A stretch of 64,000 nucleotides of DNA, taken from contig NZ_WNJL01000003.1 of assembly GCF_010378095.1 (NCBI RefSeq), positions 1 to 64,000 on the forward strand, in the 5' to 3' direction. The stretch's first letter is position 1, and each line of letters starts with the position of its first letter. The notes beneath the pieces were generated by a model. The model was not told where the DNA came from. It searched no databases and was given only the letters and a program-made list of their open reading frames with translations. Origin of the DNA: Acidithiobacillus ferrianus (GTDB lineage Bacteria > Pseudomonadota > Gammaproteobacteria > Acidithiobacillales > Acidithiobacillaceae). Both the position numbers and the translations under genes were made by a program. Shown here in pieces: positions 9,354-17,180 of the stretch.

Positions 9354-9889
9354 TTTGCCGCCTTCCCAGCCGCGAGGACATCCTCAGTAAACGCCCCCTG
9401 GGACGTTTCACCCATTATCTGGCCCGCCCGGTGCTCTGGCATCCCCATCGCCACAACGTCGCGCGCGCCGCAGCCATCGGCACCTTCATCGGCAGCCTGC
9501 CTTTTTTTGGCCATGTGCTCAGCATCTTACTGGTCAGTCTCTGGCGTCGCGCCTATATTCCCGTCGGCGTCGTCATGCCCTTTATAGTGACCGGCCCCCT
9601 CACCATCGTGCCCTTTTTCTTCGCATCCTATGAACTGGGGTTCTGGCTGCTCGACCAAGTGGGGCTGGCTCCGGCCATCACCATTCATTATGCGGATATC
9701 CGCGCGATGGTCCATGGTCAGATCAGCATAATGGCCATGGGAGACCGCCTCTGGCATGCCTATCTGCTCACTTGGCTGGGCAGTGTCATTCTCGGTGGAG
9801 GACTCGCCCTGATACTGTATTTTGGCATACTCCACGGCTGGCGGCTCTGGATATTATGGCGACGGCGGCGCCGTCGCCGCCGGTTCTAG
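9338..9889 (+). CDS. DUF2062 membrane protein
   Basis: A 183-aa protein of the DUF2062 family, recognisable from the N-terminal RPVLWHPHRHNVARAAAIG and the following GTFIGSLPFFGHVLSILL membrane helix. There are three membrane segments in all and a very basic tail (seven arginines in the last nine residues). The function of the family is not established. The start is TTG with AGGAAA seven bases upstream; no better start is present. It is transcribed divergently from comEC and converges with lolD, whose last codons overlap its end by four bases. Confidence 0.82.
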   Translation: MRLPAFCRLPSREDILSKRPLGRFTHYLARPVLWHPHRHNVARAAAIGTFIGSLPFFGHVLSILLVSLWRRAYIPVGVVMPFIVTGPLTIVPFFFASYELGFWLLDQVGLAPAITIHYADIRAMVHGQISIMAMGDRLWHAYLLTWLGSVILGGGLALILYFGILHGWRLWILWRRRRRRRRF

Positions 9890-10584
9890 TGTAGTGCTTG
9901 CAAAGGTAGCAAAATGCCATCTTGCAACCGGAGCACGCGCCCCATGTGTGCCGCCAGCGCCGGCTCATGGGTGACGATAACCAGTGCGGTGCCCAATTCC
10001 TGATTGAGATCGAGCATCAGTTGATGGACGCCCTCCGCCGATTCACTGTCCAGATTACCCGTGGGCTCATCGGCCAGAAGCAACGCCGGGCGAGTGACCA
10101 GCGCGCGCGCCAGCGCGACCCGCTGCCGTTCGCCACCGGAGAGCATGCCGGGTTTGTGACCCAGGCGTTCGCCCAGCCCGACCCGCGTCAGGATTTCCTT
10201 GCCCCAGGGATCCACCGAACGGCGTGACACCCGGCGTATCAACAGGGGGAGCAGGACATTTTCCAGCGCGGTGAATTCGGGCAGTAAACGATGTAGCTGA
10301 TAGACGAAACCGACACTCTGGTTACGCAAACGGCTACGCGCCGACTCGCTGAGTGTGTAGACCTCCTGCCCGAGAATCTGTACCTTGCCTCCCGATGGGC
10401 GTTCCAGCCCCCCCATGAGGTGCATCAGCGTGCTCTTGCCCTGCCCGGAAGCACCGACAATCGCCAGCCGTTCGCCACGGCGCACCTGCAGGTTGATGTC
10501 GCGGATCACCTCCAGACGCTCGCGGCCAATGGCGAAGCTCTGCCGCAGATGCTCGACGGAAAGAACGCTGCTCTGCTCACTCAT
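9886..10584 (-). CDS. lolD: Lipoprotein-releasing ABC transporter ATP-binding protein LolD
   Basis: ATPase of the LolCDE complex, which extracts lipoproteins from the inner membrane and hands them to LolA. Walker A is GASGQGKST near residue 39, the Q-loop region is [10 protein letters not shown], the ABC signature is [15 protein letters not shown], and Walker B is [12 protein letters not shown], followed by the switch histidine in VTHEP. The length (232 aa) is typical. It overlaps the end of lolC by eight bases, so the two are co-translated. Confidence 0.93.
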   Translation of the reverse strand: MSEQSSVLSVEHLRQSFAIGRERLEVIRDINLQVRRGERLAIVGASGQGKSTLMHLMGGLERPSGGKVQILGQEVYTLSESARSRLRNQSVGFVYQLHRLLPEFTALENVLLPLLIRRVSRRSVDPWGKEILTRVGLGERLGHKPGMLSGGERQRVALARALVTRPALLLADEPTGNLDSESAEGVHQLMLDLNQELGTALVIVTHEPALAAHMGRVLRLQDGILLPLQALH

Positions 10585-11821
10585 ACCGCAGGGCCTCGGC
10601 AGGGGCGACGCGCGAGGCGCGCCAAGAGGGATACAAGGTCGCCAGCCAACTCATGATCAGCGCGGCGATAGCCACATGGATCACATCCCAGGGCTCCAGC
10701 TTGGAGGGCAACTGGCTGATGGAATAAACCTCCGGTGAAATGAACTGGACATGTATCAGTTGTTCGATAGCCGGGACCAGCGTGGGAATATTCAAGGCCA
10801 GCAATACCCCGGAGAGAACGCCGAGCAGCGTGCCAAAGAACCCGATGATTCCGCCCTGCACCATAAAAATCAGCATGATACTGCGCGGCGTGGCGCCGAT
10901 GGTACGGAGAATGGCGATATCCGTTTCCTTGTCGGTGACCACCATCACCAGGGTCGCCACGATGTTGAAAGCGGCGACGGCGATGATGAGCGACAGGATC
11001 ACAAACATCACCAGTTTCTCCATGCTCAGGGCCTTGAAGAAGTTCTCATGGGTCTGGGTCCAGTCCTGGATATAAAAGGCGGCACCGAGCTGTTGTTGCA
11101 GATGGGCGGCGAAGGCCGGGGCGGCAAAGGGGTCTTTGATCTGCATGCGCAGGCCCGTCACGCCCTGGTTCAATCCATAGAGTCGCTGCGCGTCGCCCAG
11201 ATTGATATAGGCCATGCCGCTGTCGTAGGCGTAAATACCGACGGAAAAAAGTCCGACCACCGTGAACTGGCGCAAGGCGGGAGTCACGCCCAGCGGAGTC
11301 ACCCCCCCCTGCGGCGAAATCAGGGTGATCTTATCTCCCACCGTCACACCCAGTTGTCGCGCCAGCGCGCGTCCGAGGATGATGCTCCAGGGATGGTTTT
11401 GCAAGGACTGTAGCCGACCTACTTTCATGTCCTTGCCCAGCTCGTTGACACGCCCTTCCAAAGACGGATCGATGCCCTCGATGACCGCACCGCTGACCAG
11501 CCCGTCGTGGGAGAGCATGGCCTGCGCCTGCACGTAGGGCGCCACCCCCGTCACATCGGGGAGCGCTGAAAGGCGTTTTACCGCCGTCGGCCAGTCCAGC
11601 ACCGGCACCCCGTTGCCCTGAATGATCACATCGGAGGTCACCGCCAGAATCCGCGCGCGCAGGGTATGATCGAAGCCATTCATCACCGCCATGACCGCGA
11701 TGAGTGCCGCCACGCCGATGAGCATACCCATGATCGCCGTACCGGTGATAAAGGAGATGAAGTGGTTGCGACGCTTGGCGCGGGTGTAACGCAGCCCGAT
11801 CCAGAGCTCATAAAACCTCAT
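10577..11821 (-). CDS. lolC: Lipoprotein-releasing ABC transporter permease LolC/LolE
   Basis: Inner-membrane permease of the lipoprotein-sorting complex (414 aa). It starts [20 protein letters not shown], the conserved LolC/E N-terminus, then has one membrane helix, a large periplasmic domain from about residue 50 to 270, and three C-terminal helices in an FtsX-like domain ([20 protein letters not shown] and following). The ATG at 11821 overlaps the lysS stop as ATGA; the longer reading upstream runs into lysS. Only one LolC/E gene is seen, so it probably forms a homodimer with LolD, as in many non-enteric bacteria. Confidence 0.92.
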   Translation of the reverse strand: MRFYELWIGLRYTRAKRRNHFISFITGTAIMGMLIGVAALIAVMAVMNGFDHTLRARILAVTSDVIIQGNGVPVLDWPTAVKRLSALPDVTGVAPYVQAQAMLSHDGLVSGAVIEGIDPSLEGRVNELGKDMKVGRLQSLQNHPWSIILGRALARQLGVTVGDKITLISPQGGVTPLGVTPALRQFTVVGLFSVGIYAYDSGMAYINLGDAQRLYGLNQGVTGLRMQIKDPFAAPAFAAHLQQQLGAAFYIQDWTQTHENFFKALSMEKLVMFVILSLIIAVAAFNIVATLVMVVTDKETDIAILRTIGATPRSIMLIFMVQGGIIGFFGTLLGVLSGVLLALNIPTLVPAIEQLIHVQFISPEVYSISQLPSKLEPWDVIHVAIAALIMSWLATLYPSWRASRVAPAEALRYE

Positions 11822-13308
11822 GACTGTTCCGGTCGCAGATGAGGGAAGAGGATCACCTCGCGAATGCTGGGCTGATCGGCGAGCAGCATGACCAGACGGT
11901 CGATACCTAGCCCCACTCCCGCCGTCGGCGGCATACCGTATTCCAGGGCGCGGATGTAATCGGCGTCGAAGCACATCGCCTCCTCGTCCCCAGCCTCCTT
12001 GGCCGCGACCTGCGCCCGGAAGCGGGCGGCCTGATCCTCGGGATCATTCAACTCGGAGAAACCGTTGGCCAGTTCGCGGCCGGCGACCATCAGCTCAAAG
12101 CGGTCCGTGACCTCTGGGTCGAGATCGTTGCGGCGCGCCAGCGGGCTGACTTCCAGGGGATACTCGGTGATGAAGGTGGGTTGCTGGAGATGGCCCTCCA
12201 CCGTCTTCTCGAAGATTTCGACGAGACGCTTGCCCCACCCCCAGGCGGGCTGACAGGGCAGGTGCAACCGCGCGAGCTTGGCGGCCAGCACCACGGGGTC
12301 CCGCAAATCGGCATCCGCCAGATCGGGGTTATGGGCACGCACCGACTCCATCACCGTCAAGCGGCGGAAGGGTTTGCCGAGGTCGATCTCCAGCCCCTGA
12401 TAGTTTATCGCCGTAGTACCCAAGGCCGCCTGCGCCGCGGCGCGGATCAAGGTCTCGGTGAGGTCCATGGCGCGCACGTGGTCGGCATAGGCCTCGTACC
12501 ATTCGAGCATGGTGAACTCGGGGTTGTGGCGGGTGGAGATGCCTTCATTGCGGAAATTGCGGTTGATCTCGAAGACCTGCTCAATGCCGCCCACCACCAG
12601 CCGTTTGAGGTACAGCTCCGGGGCGATACGCAGGTAGAGGGTCATGTCGAGGGCATGGTGATGGGTGACGAAGGGCCGTGCCGTGGCACCGCCGGGGACG
12701 GGCTGCATCATGGGCGTCTCCGCCTCATAAAAGCCGCGCTGGCGCAGACCATCGCGCAGGGCCGCCACCGTTTCCGCACGAATCTGGAAGGTGCGGCGGG
12801 TGGCTTCGGTGACGATGAGATCAACATAGCGCTGACGGAAACGGGTCTCCGGATCGGTCAGTCCGTGCCATTTTTCCGGCAGCGGGCGCAGGGCCTTGCT
12901 CAGCAGTTGGAGGCTATGCACTTTGACCGAAAGCTCTCCGGTCTTGGTGCGGAACAGAAGGCCATCCACACCGATGATGTCGCCGAAATCCAGGCCCTTG
13001 AAGCGTGCGTAGACCTCTTCGCCCAGGTTATCGCGGCTGACAAAAAGCTGAATACGCCCGGACTGATCCTGAATGTCGGCGAAACTGGCCTTGCCCATGA
13101 TCCGGCGGCTCATCAGCCGCCCGCCGAGCCGTGCCTTGATGGGGTCCTGCTCCAGGGCCGTGGCATCCATATCGCCATAGCGCTGTTGCAGGTCGCCTGC
13201 CAGGGCATCGCGGCGGAAGCCGTTGGGATAGGCATGGCCTTCGCTACGCCAGTGGCCCAGCTTGTCGCGCCGCACCTGCATCTGGTCATTGAGTTCCTGA
13301 TCCACCAT
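11818..13308 (-). CDS. lysS: Lysyl-tRNA synthetase (class II)
   Basis: Charges tRNA-Lys. The N-terminal OB-fold anticodon-binding domain spans about residues 50-150 ([20 protein letters not shown]). The class II catalytic core includes motif 2 ([20 protein letters not shown]) and motif 3 ([20 protein letters not shown]). The length of 496 aa is standard. It sits between prfB and lolC on the minus strand, and prfB-lysS is a common gene pair. It overlaps lolC by four bases. Confidence 0.95.
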   Translation of the reverse strand: MVDQELNDQMQVRRDKLGHWRSEGHAYPNGFRRDALAGDLQQRYGDMDATALEQDPIKARLGGRLMSRRIMGKASFADIQDQSGRIQLFVSRDNLGEEVYARFKGLDFGDIIGVDGLLFRTKTGELSVKVHSLQLLSKALRPLPEKWHGLTDPETRFRQRYVDLIVTEATRRTFQIRAETVAALRDGLRQRGFYEAETPMMQPVPGGATARPFVTHHHALDMTLYLRIAPELYLKRLVVGGIEQVFEINRNFRNEGISTRHNPEFTMLEWYEAYADHVRAMDLTETLIRAAAQAALGTTAINYQGLEIDLGKPFRRLTVMESVRAHNPDLADADLRDPVVLAAKLARLHLPCQPAWGWGKRLVEIFEKTVEGHLQQPTFITEYPLEVSPLARRNDLDPEVTDRFELMVAGRELANGFSELNDPEDQAARFRAQVAAKEAGDEEAMCFDADYIRALEYGMPPTAGVGLGIDRLVMLLADQPSIREVILFPHLRPEQS

Positions 13309-13344
13309 CCGTCCCCTTCCTGCAAAATACGAAGTAACTACCGC

Positions 13345-14443
13345 TTACAATCCGGCCTTCAACGCCGCTTCAATGAACATATCCAGCGCCCCGTCGAGCA
13401 CCTTCTGGGTATCGCCCACTTCGACCCCGGTGCGCAGGTCTTTGATCCGCGACTGATCCAGCACATAGGAACGGATTTGATGACCCCAGCCGATATCGCT
13501 TTTGCTGTCTTCCAGCGCCTGCTTTTCGGCGGCACGTTTCTGCATCTCCATCTCATACAATTTGGAGCGCAGCATGCGCATGGCCTCGGCCCGGTTCTTG
13601 TGCTGCGAGCGGTCGGTCTGGCAGGCCACGACAATGCCGGAAGGCACATGGGTGATACGAATGGCCGAGTCGGTCTTGTTGACATGCTGACCGCCCGCCC
13701 CGCTGGCCCGGTAGGTGTCCACCTTGAGGTCCGCCGGATGGATATCCACCTCGAAACTATCGTCGATCTCGGGATAAACAAAGACGCTGGCGAAGCTGGT
13801 ATGACGGCGATTGCCGGAATCGAAAGGCGATTTGCGCACCAGGCGATGGACGCCGGTTTCGGTACGCAGCCAGCCGAAGGCATGGTCACCGCGCACATGG
13901 ATGCTGGCCGACTTGATGCCCGCCACTTCGCCCTCGGAGACCTCCACCAGTTCCGCCGCAAAGCCATGGGATTCGGTCCAGTGCAGATACATGCGCAGAA
14001 TCATTTCCGCCCAGTCCTGCGCCTCGGTGCCGCCCGCGCCCGCCTGAATATCCACAAAGCAGTTTGCCGCATCCTGCGCGCCAGAGAACATACGCTGGAA
14101 TTCGAGTTTCTCGACCTGAGCCAAGGCGGTCTCGAGATCCGCATCGACGGCGGCGAGGAGTGCTTCGTCCCGCTCGCTCAGGGCCAACTCCAGCATCTCG
14201 CCGCCGTCGGCGAGGCGCGCGGTGAGCTGGTCCATGGGCGTGATGATGGCTTCCAGGGCTGATCGTTCGCGACCCAGTTCCTGGGCCTTTTCGGCGTTGT
14301 TCCAGACGGCCGGGTCTTCCAACTCCCGTTGAACTTCCTCTAAGCGACCGCGCTTTTCTTCGAGGTCAAAGATACCCCCTCAGGCCCGCGACACGGACCT
14401 GGAGATCTTCGTGCAGCGCACGCATCTCATTCACTTCTCTCAT
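13345..14443 (-). CDS. prfB: Peptide chain release factor 2, expressed by programmed +1 frameshift
   Basis: Release factor for UGA and UAA stops. The gene is in two frames: 25 codons from the ATG at 14443 (SD AAGGAAG) to CTT at 14369, followed by an in-frame TGA at 14368-14366. It then continues in the +1 frame from GAC for 340 residues, giving 365 aa, the same length as E. coli RF2. The SPF codon-recognition motif ([13 protein letters not shown]) and the catalytic GGQ ([14 protein letters not shown]) are present. The frameshift is autoregulatory: low RF2 slows termination at the internal UGA. The downstream neighbour is lysS. Confidence 0.96.
14365..14380 (-). promoter_or_regulatory. prfB programmed +1 frameshift site
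   Basis: On the minus strand the bases read AGGGGGTATCTTTGAC. It has the internal Shine-Dalgarno-like AGGGGG, three bases of spacing, the slippery CTT, and TGA followed by C. This is the canonical RF2 recoding signal; the weak TGAC termination context favours slippage to the +1 frame when RF2 is scarce. Confidence 0.96.
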
Positions 14444-14649
14444 GATTCTTCCTTTTCCATCAGGCCGCGTCAGGACCATGCCAGCGCGCACCCGGTTGCG
14501 CTGCACGCAAAGGCCGTAATTATGCGCAGTTTCGGCGCTGATCTCCAGCAGTGTTTCGACTTCGTCGCAAGCGGCTGCGAGGACCAAAGCCCTTACAGTC
14601 ACAGCCCCACCCGCCCTAACCTCAGTTAAACAAATCGGGATACCGTATT

Positions 14650-14943
14650 TCAGTCACCCTCTCGCACTGGCGGCCATTGCTGCGCGGCATGCAATACGCG
14701 CAGGATCACCACAGCGTGGGCGTCTTCGGTGTAAATCACTACATAACTCGACCGCACAACCATTTCCCGTGTGCCAGAAACCCGCCCAGCACGGTAGAGC
14801 ATCGGATGCTCCAGCAGATTTGCGGCCTTGGCCTCAATGTCGTCTTTCAGGCGTTGGGCAGCATCCGGGTTGTCATCCGAAATATACTCGACAATCGCCA
14901 GTAGATCGGCGCTAGCCGCTTCCCGCCACTCAAGTACGAGCAC
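14650..14943 (-). CDS. RelE/ParE-family toxin
   Basis: Second gene of a type II toxin-antitoxin pair. The protein of about 97 aa has the ParE/RelE layout: an N-terminal helix pair (EWREAASADLLAIVEYISDD, then PDAAQRLKDDIEAKAANLL) and C-terminal strands RAGRVSGTREMVV and YVVIYTEDAHAVVILRVLHA ending AAQQWP. The latter is typical of the ParE branch, where the target may be gyrase rather than ribosome-bound mRNA. The chosen GTG start at 14943 has AGGAAA seven bases upstream; a TTG start at 14958 is possible. It overlaps the antitoxin gene, so the two are translationally coupled. Confidence 0.82.
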   Translation of the reverse strand: MLVLEWREAASADLLAIVEYISDDNPDAAQRLKDDIEAKAANLLEHPMLYRAGRVSGTREMVVRSSYVVIYTEDAHAVVILRVLHAAQQWPPVREGD

Positions 14944-15226
14944 GACGTTTCCTATCAATCAGCGATTGCACCTCATCCATAACCCGGCGATGCGGCACAG
15001 TCGGTCGCGTATCATCCAGCGCCTCATGCACCCTTTCCCGGAACCATGCGTCATAGGCATCCGGATCAGCTACCAGACCGACAGGCAAGCCGCCTTCCTT
15101 GGTAACGCGAGTGAGCAGGATGCGCACGGCATCCGAAATGGTCAGGCCGACGTTAGCGAGTTTCTCCGCCGCGTCGGCTTTCAGCTTGTCGTCCACGCGA
15201 ACATGCAGCATTGAGGTTCGAGCCAT
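14930..15226 (-). CDS. RelB/DinJ-family antitoxin
   Basis: A 98-aa antitoxin with an N-terminal ribbon-helix-helix DNA-binding region (SMLHVRVDDKLKADAAEKLA, then VGLTISDAVRILLTRVTKEG), a RelB/DinJ hallmark. The C-terminal, probably disordered, part (DAWFRERVHEALDD through RRVMDEVQSLIDRKRR) should wrap the toxin. The ATG is preceded by GGAGGT six bases upstream. As in related modules it should repress its own promoter together with the toxin. It is the first gene of the pair, located upstream of prfB on the same strand. Confidence 0.85.
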   Translation of the reverse strand: MARTSMLHVRVDDKLKADAAEKLANVGLTISDAVRILLTRVTKEGGLPVGLVADPDAYDAWFRERVHEALDDTRPTVPHRRVMDEVQSLIDRKRRART

Positions 15227-15231
15227 CGGAA

Positions 15232-15243
15232 TACCTCCAGGTA
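15232..15243 (-). promoter_or_regulatory. Candidate antitoxin operator overlapping the Shine-Dalgarno
   Basis: The bases TACCTCCAGGTA form a palindrome with 5-bp arms around CC, and the antitoxin Shine-Dalgarno lies inside it. A second short palindrome, TCTC-TAAT-GAGA, lies about 20 bases further upstream. Ribbon-helix-helix antitoxins usually bind such short inverted repeats; the operator role is inferred. Confidence 0.35.
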
Positions 15244-15280
15244 CTATCCACGTTAGTGTATCTCATTAGAGAGACAAGCA

Positions 15281-15351
15281 ACAGTTCTCCGAGAGGGGGT
15301 GATATGTTCGCCCTTGGTTTTGGGCGAGAAATAAGCGACGGGTTTGCCAAA
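15281..15351 (-). pseudogene. recJ gene fragment (remnant)
   Basis: These 71 bases align without gaps to positions 19717-19787 inside the intact recJ gene, with 10 mismatches by hand count. Read on the minus strand in the recJ frame they encode FGKPVAYFSPKTKGEHITPS, against FGRPVAYFSPKAEGEHITAS in RecJ. A stop codon precedes the fragment and another follows it within ten codons, so it is a scrap. Several of the mismatches fall at third codon positions, pointing to an older or foreign recJ copy rather than a recent duplication. The two copies are direct repeats that bracket the accessory cassette. Confidence 0.85.
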
Positions 15352-15431
15352 TCACATGGACTATAGGTGACTTGGCCACCTAAATTGAACTATGATTTTC
15401 TCATCGCCACATGTCGGCGGGAGGCATGACC

Positions 15432-15683
15432 ATGGCAACAACGCTACAGCTTGAGCAACCGACAACGAATTTGTACGAGACTGACTTTACTTGCTTTGAA
15501 ATTAGCGGAGTGCTCAAGGATTCGCCCAGCTTGAGGCGCTGTATTCCTGAAATGCTGGTTGATGCCTGGGCAAGAGCGAGAGATGAGGCGGAAGAGGAGA
15601 CAGGCATAAAAGCGGATACCTTCCCTGAAGGTTGTCCTTGGGATGTGGATGGCAAGATTTTGTCTGGATGGCTTCCGGAGTGA
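15432..15683 (+). pseudogene. Internally deleted DUF29-family gene
   Basis: The 83-residue product begins with the DUF29 start (NLYETDFTCFEI, compare LYexDfyaW in the family) and then jumps directly to the family C-terminus (DSPSLRRCIPEMLVDAWARA, then GIKADTFPEGCPWDVDGKIL). Full DUF29 proteins are about 140-150 residues, so the central helical section of roughly 50-60 residues is missing while the frame is preserved. The chosen ATG at 15432 has GGGAGG seven bases upstream. It may still make a short protein, but loss of the core suggests a relic. DUF29 has no assigned function. Confidence 0.6.
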
Positions 15684-15957
15684 GCAGCCTCATCGTAATA
15701 CCTGGAAATGGACCTCAACGGAAAGTCATTAAGTCAAACAAAATCAATTCACTAGCTAATGCCCACCCAATATCTAAGAGACACAATGACGCATCACGTC
15801 TGTAAAATTGAAGTCACAGATGGGTGTTGCACTTCAAACCATGCAACCATATTAATGAAACTTTGACAATAGATTGCAAATGAAAATCTCCTTAAGCACT
15901 ACTTATTATGCTCATATTTTGTATGTTAAACAAGTCGGCACAAGCTAAGAGCGGCAC
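15684..15957. other. AT-rich intergenic region upstream of the kinase/channel cassette
   Basis: No gene is visible. It contains a TTGACA near 15866, several AT-rich -10-like stretches around 15905-15930, and a hairpin with 7-bp arms TTGAAGT/ACTTCAA at 15808-15837. The promoter of the downstream four-gene cassette should lie here, but I cannot pair a -35 and a -10 with confidence. Confidence 0.4.
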
Positions 15958-16543
15958 ATGACAATACTACCAAAAAAAAAACCTAATAATCATCGGCGGT
16001 CTGCCAGGCAGTGGCAAGACACATCTCGGCGCTATGCTTTCCGAGCAAGTTGGACTTTTCTTGGATAAGGATACCGTGTCGCGTTTTTTCTCGGAATTTC
16101 TCTTGGAAATACTTGGCAAGTCGCCAAATGATCGGGAAAGTCCGGAGTACCTCGAAAAAGTACGGCCATTGGAGTATAAAACCCTGATAAAAATCGCCAA
16201 AGATAATCTCGCTGCCAGTCACTCAGTCGTTTGCTCTGCGCCTTTTATAAAAGAATTCTGCGACAGCGACTGGGTAGAGAAAATGCAAGTAGATGCAGAG
16301 CTATCTGATTCTACATGTTATTTTTTATGGATGAACTCCGATGAAGAGACCTTACATGAACGCATCCGCAACCGAAACGCTGGGCGGGATTTATGGAAAC
16401 TAGCGAACTGGAACACTTGGTATGCTTCTGTGCCAAAAGACCCACCAACAGTAACCATTCCGGATCTTGTCGTATTTGACAACCGAATGACGGCAGGGGT
16501 TTCTTTGCAACAGCAAATCGCCACGTTTTTAGCGCACCTATAA
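15958..16543 (+). CDS. P-loop (zeta/AAA-like) kinase, frame interrupted at an A10 tract
   Basis: The downstream frame encodes a P-loop kinase: DKDTVSRFFSEFLLEILG, VVCSAPF, WMNSDEETLHERIRNRNAGR (arginine lid) and a C-terminal helix. Its only Met is at 16034, after the Walker A. Reading the same frame upstream gives IIIGGLPGSGKTHLGAM, an intact Walker A, but no start codon before a stop at 15959. The ATG at 15958 is one base out of frame, and the two frames meet at ten A residues (15972-15981). With nine As the product would be about 194 aa beginning MTILPKKNLIIIGG. Either transcriptional slippage, phase variation, a sequencing error or recent inactivation explains this. It is the first gene of the four-gene cassette. 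The substrate is unknown. Confidence 0.7.
15972..15981 (+). repeat. A10 homopolymer at a frame junction
   Basis: Ten consecutive adenines follow the first four codons of the kinase gene. Removing one A, or adding two, joins the ATG at 15958 to the frame carrying the Walker A motif and the rest of the kinase. Runs of this length are known to cause RNA polymerase slippage and replication slippage. Confidence 0.8.
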
Positions 16544-16556
16544 TAAAGAGTTGCGC

Positions 16557-17180
16557 ATGGATGATCCAAAAAAGATATTGATTATGAGCGGCACTCCAGC
16601 ATCTGGAAAAGACACGCTAACCGCGCTATTGGAAAGTATGAGCTGTGGTAAATGTGTTCTTTTTAAAAAACATAAAATGGTGACGAACATCATAGATGCG
16701 GTACAAGATCCCAGAAATACGGTTTATCATCTGGTAGATGAAGCCACTTTTCATCAAATGATCGTCGAAAAACAATTCTTGCAATATCACAACCGTTATG
16801 GCAACGGCTATGGCATCGCTTGGAGCACGCTTGAAAAGCACTGGCAAGCCGGACAAGTTCCGGTCCTCCACAATGGCAAGCAAGAAAACCTACGCGTCTT
16901 CTTTCGCGAAAAAAACATATTGGTGTTCAGCGTCTTGTTAATGGCGAACCAAGATGACACAAAGGATCGTATCCTTACAAGAAACGGTGGCGATGAAACA
17001 GATGCAGAAAAACGCTTGCGAGCATATGTGGCAGAACGTGAGGAATTTGCGATGATTATTGGAAACGGAGAATCCCCTTACTGTCACCTGGCTATCAATA
17101 CGGATTGGCTGGAACCGCCTATGACCGCCAGCATCATCTATTCGGCAATAGAAAAATTCTGGGCGGCGAGAAAATCTTGA
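16557..17180 (+). CDS. Guanylate-kinase-like P-loop protein
   Basis: A 207-aa protein whose layout resembles guanylate kinase: P-loop ILIMSGTPASGKDTLTALL (GKD instead of GKS/T), then RYGNGYGIAWSTLEKHWQAG, which aligns with the GMP-binding YGT segment. It ends with RILTRNGGDETDAEKRLRAY, matching the lid and adenine-binding arginines. It is unlikely to be the housekeeping Gmk because the GMP-binding residues are poorly kept and it lies in accessory DNA. The ATG at 16557 has AAAGAG six bases upstream. It follows the first kinase by 13 bases and overlaps the channel gene by one base. It may phosphorylate a nucleotide or other small molecule; the substrate is unknown. Confidence 0.65.
   Translation: MDDPKKILIMSGTPASGKDTLTALLESMSCGKCVLFKKHKMVTNIIDAVQDPRNTVYHLVDEATFHQMIVEKQFLQYHNRYGNGYGIAWSTLEKHWQAGQVPVLHNGKQENLRVFFREKNILVFSVLLMANQDDTKDRILTRNGGDETDAEKRLRAYVAEREEFAMIIGNGESPYCHLAINTDWLEPPMTASIIYSAIEKFWAARKS

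Noticed and set aside
12181..14262. A 693-codon open frame antisense to lysS and prfB
   Set aside because: High-GC shadow frame; both genes beneath have full catalytic motifs and proper starts.
15153..15350. A 65-codon minus-strand frame between the antitoxin and the cassette
   Set aside because: It reads the recJ remnant in the wrong frame; only the scrap itself is meaningful.
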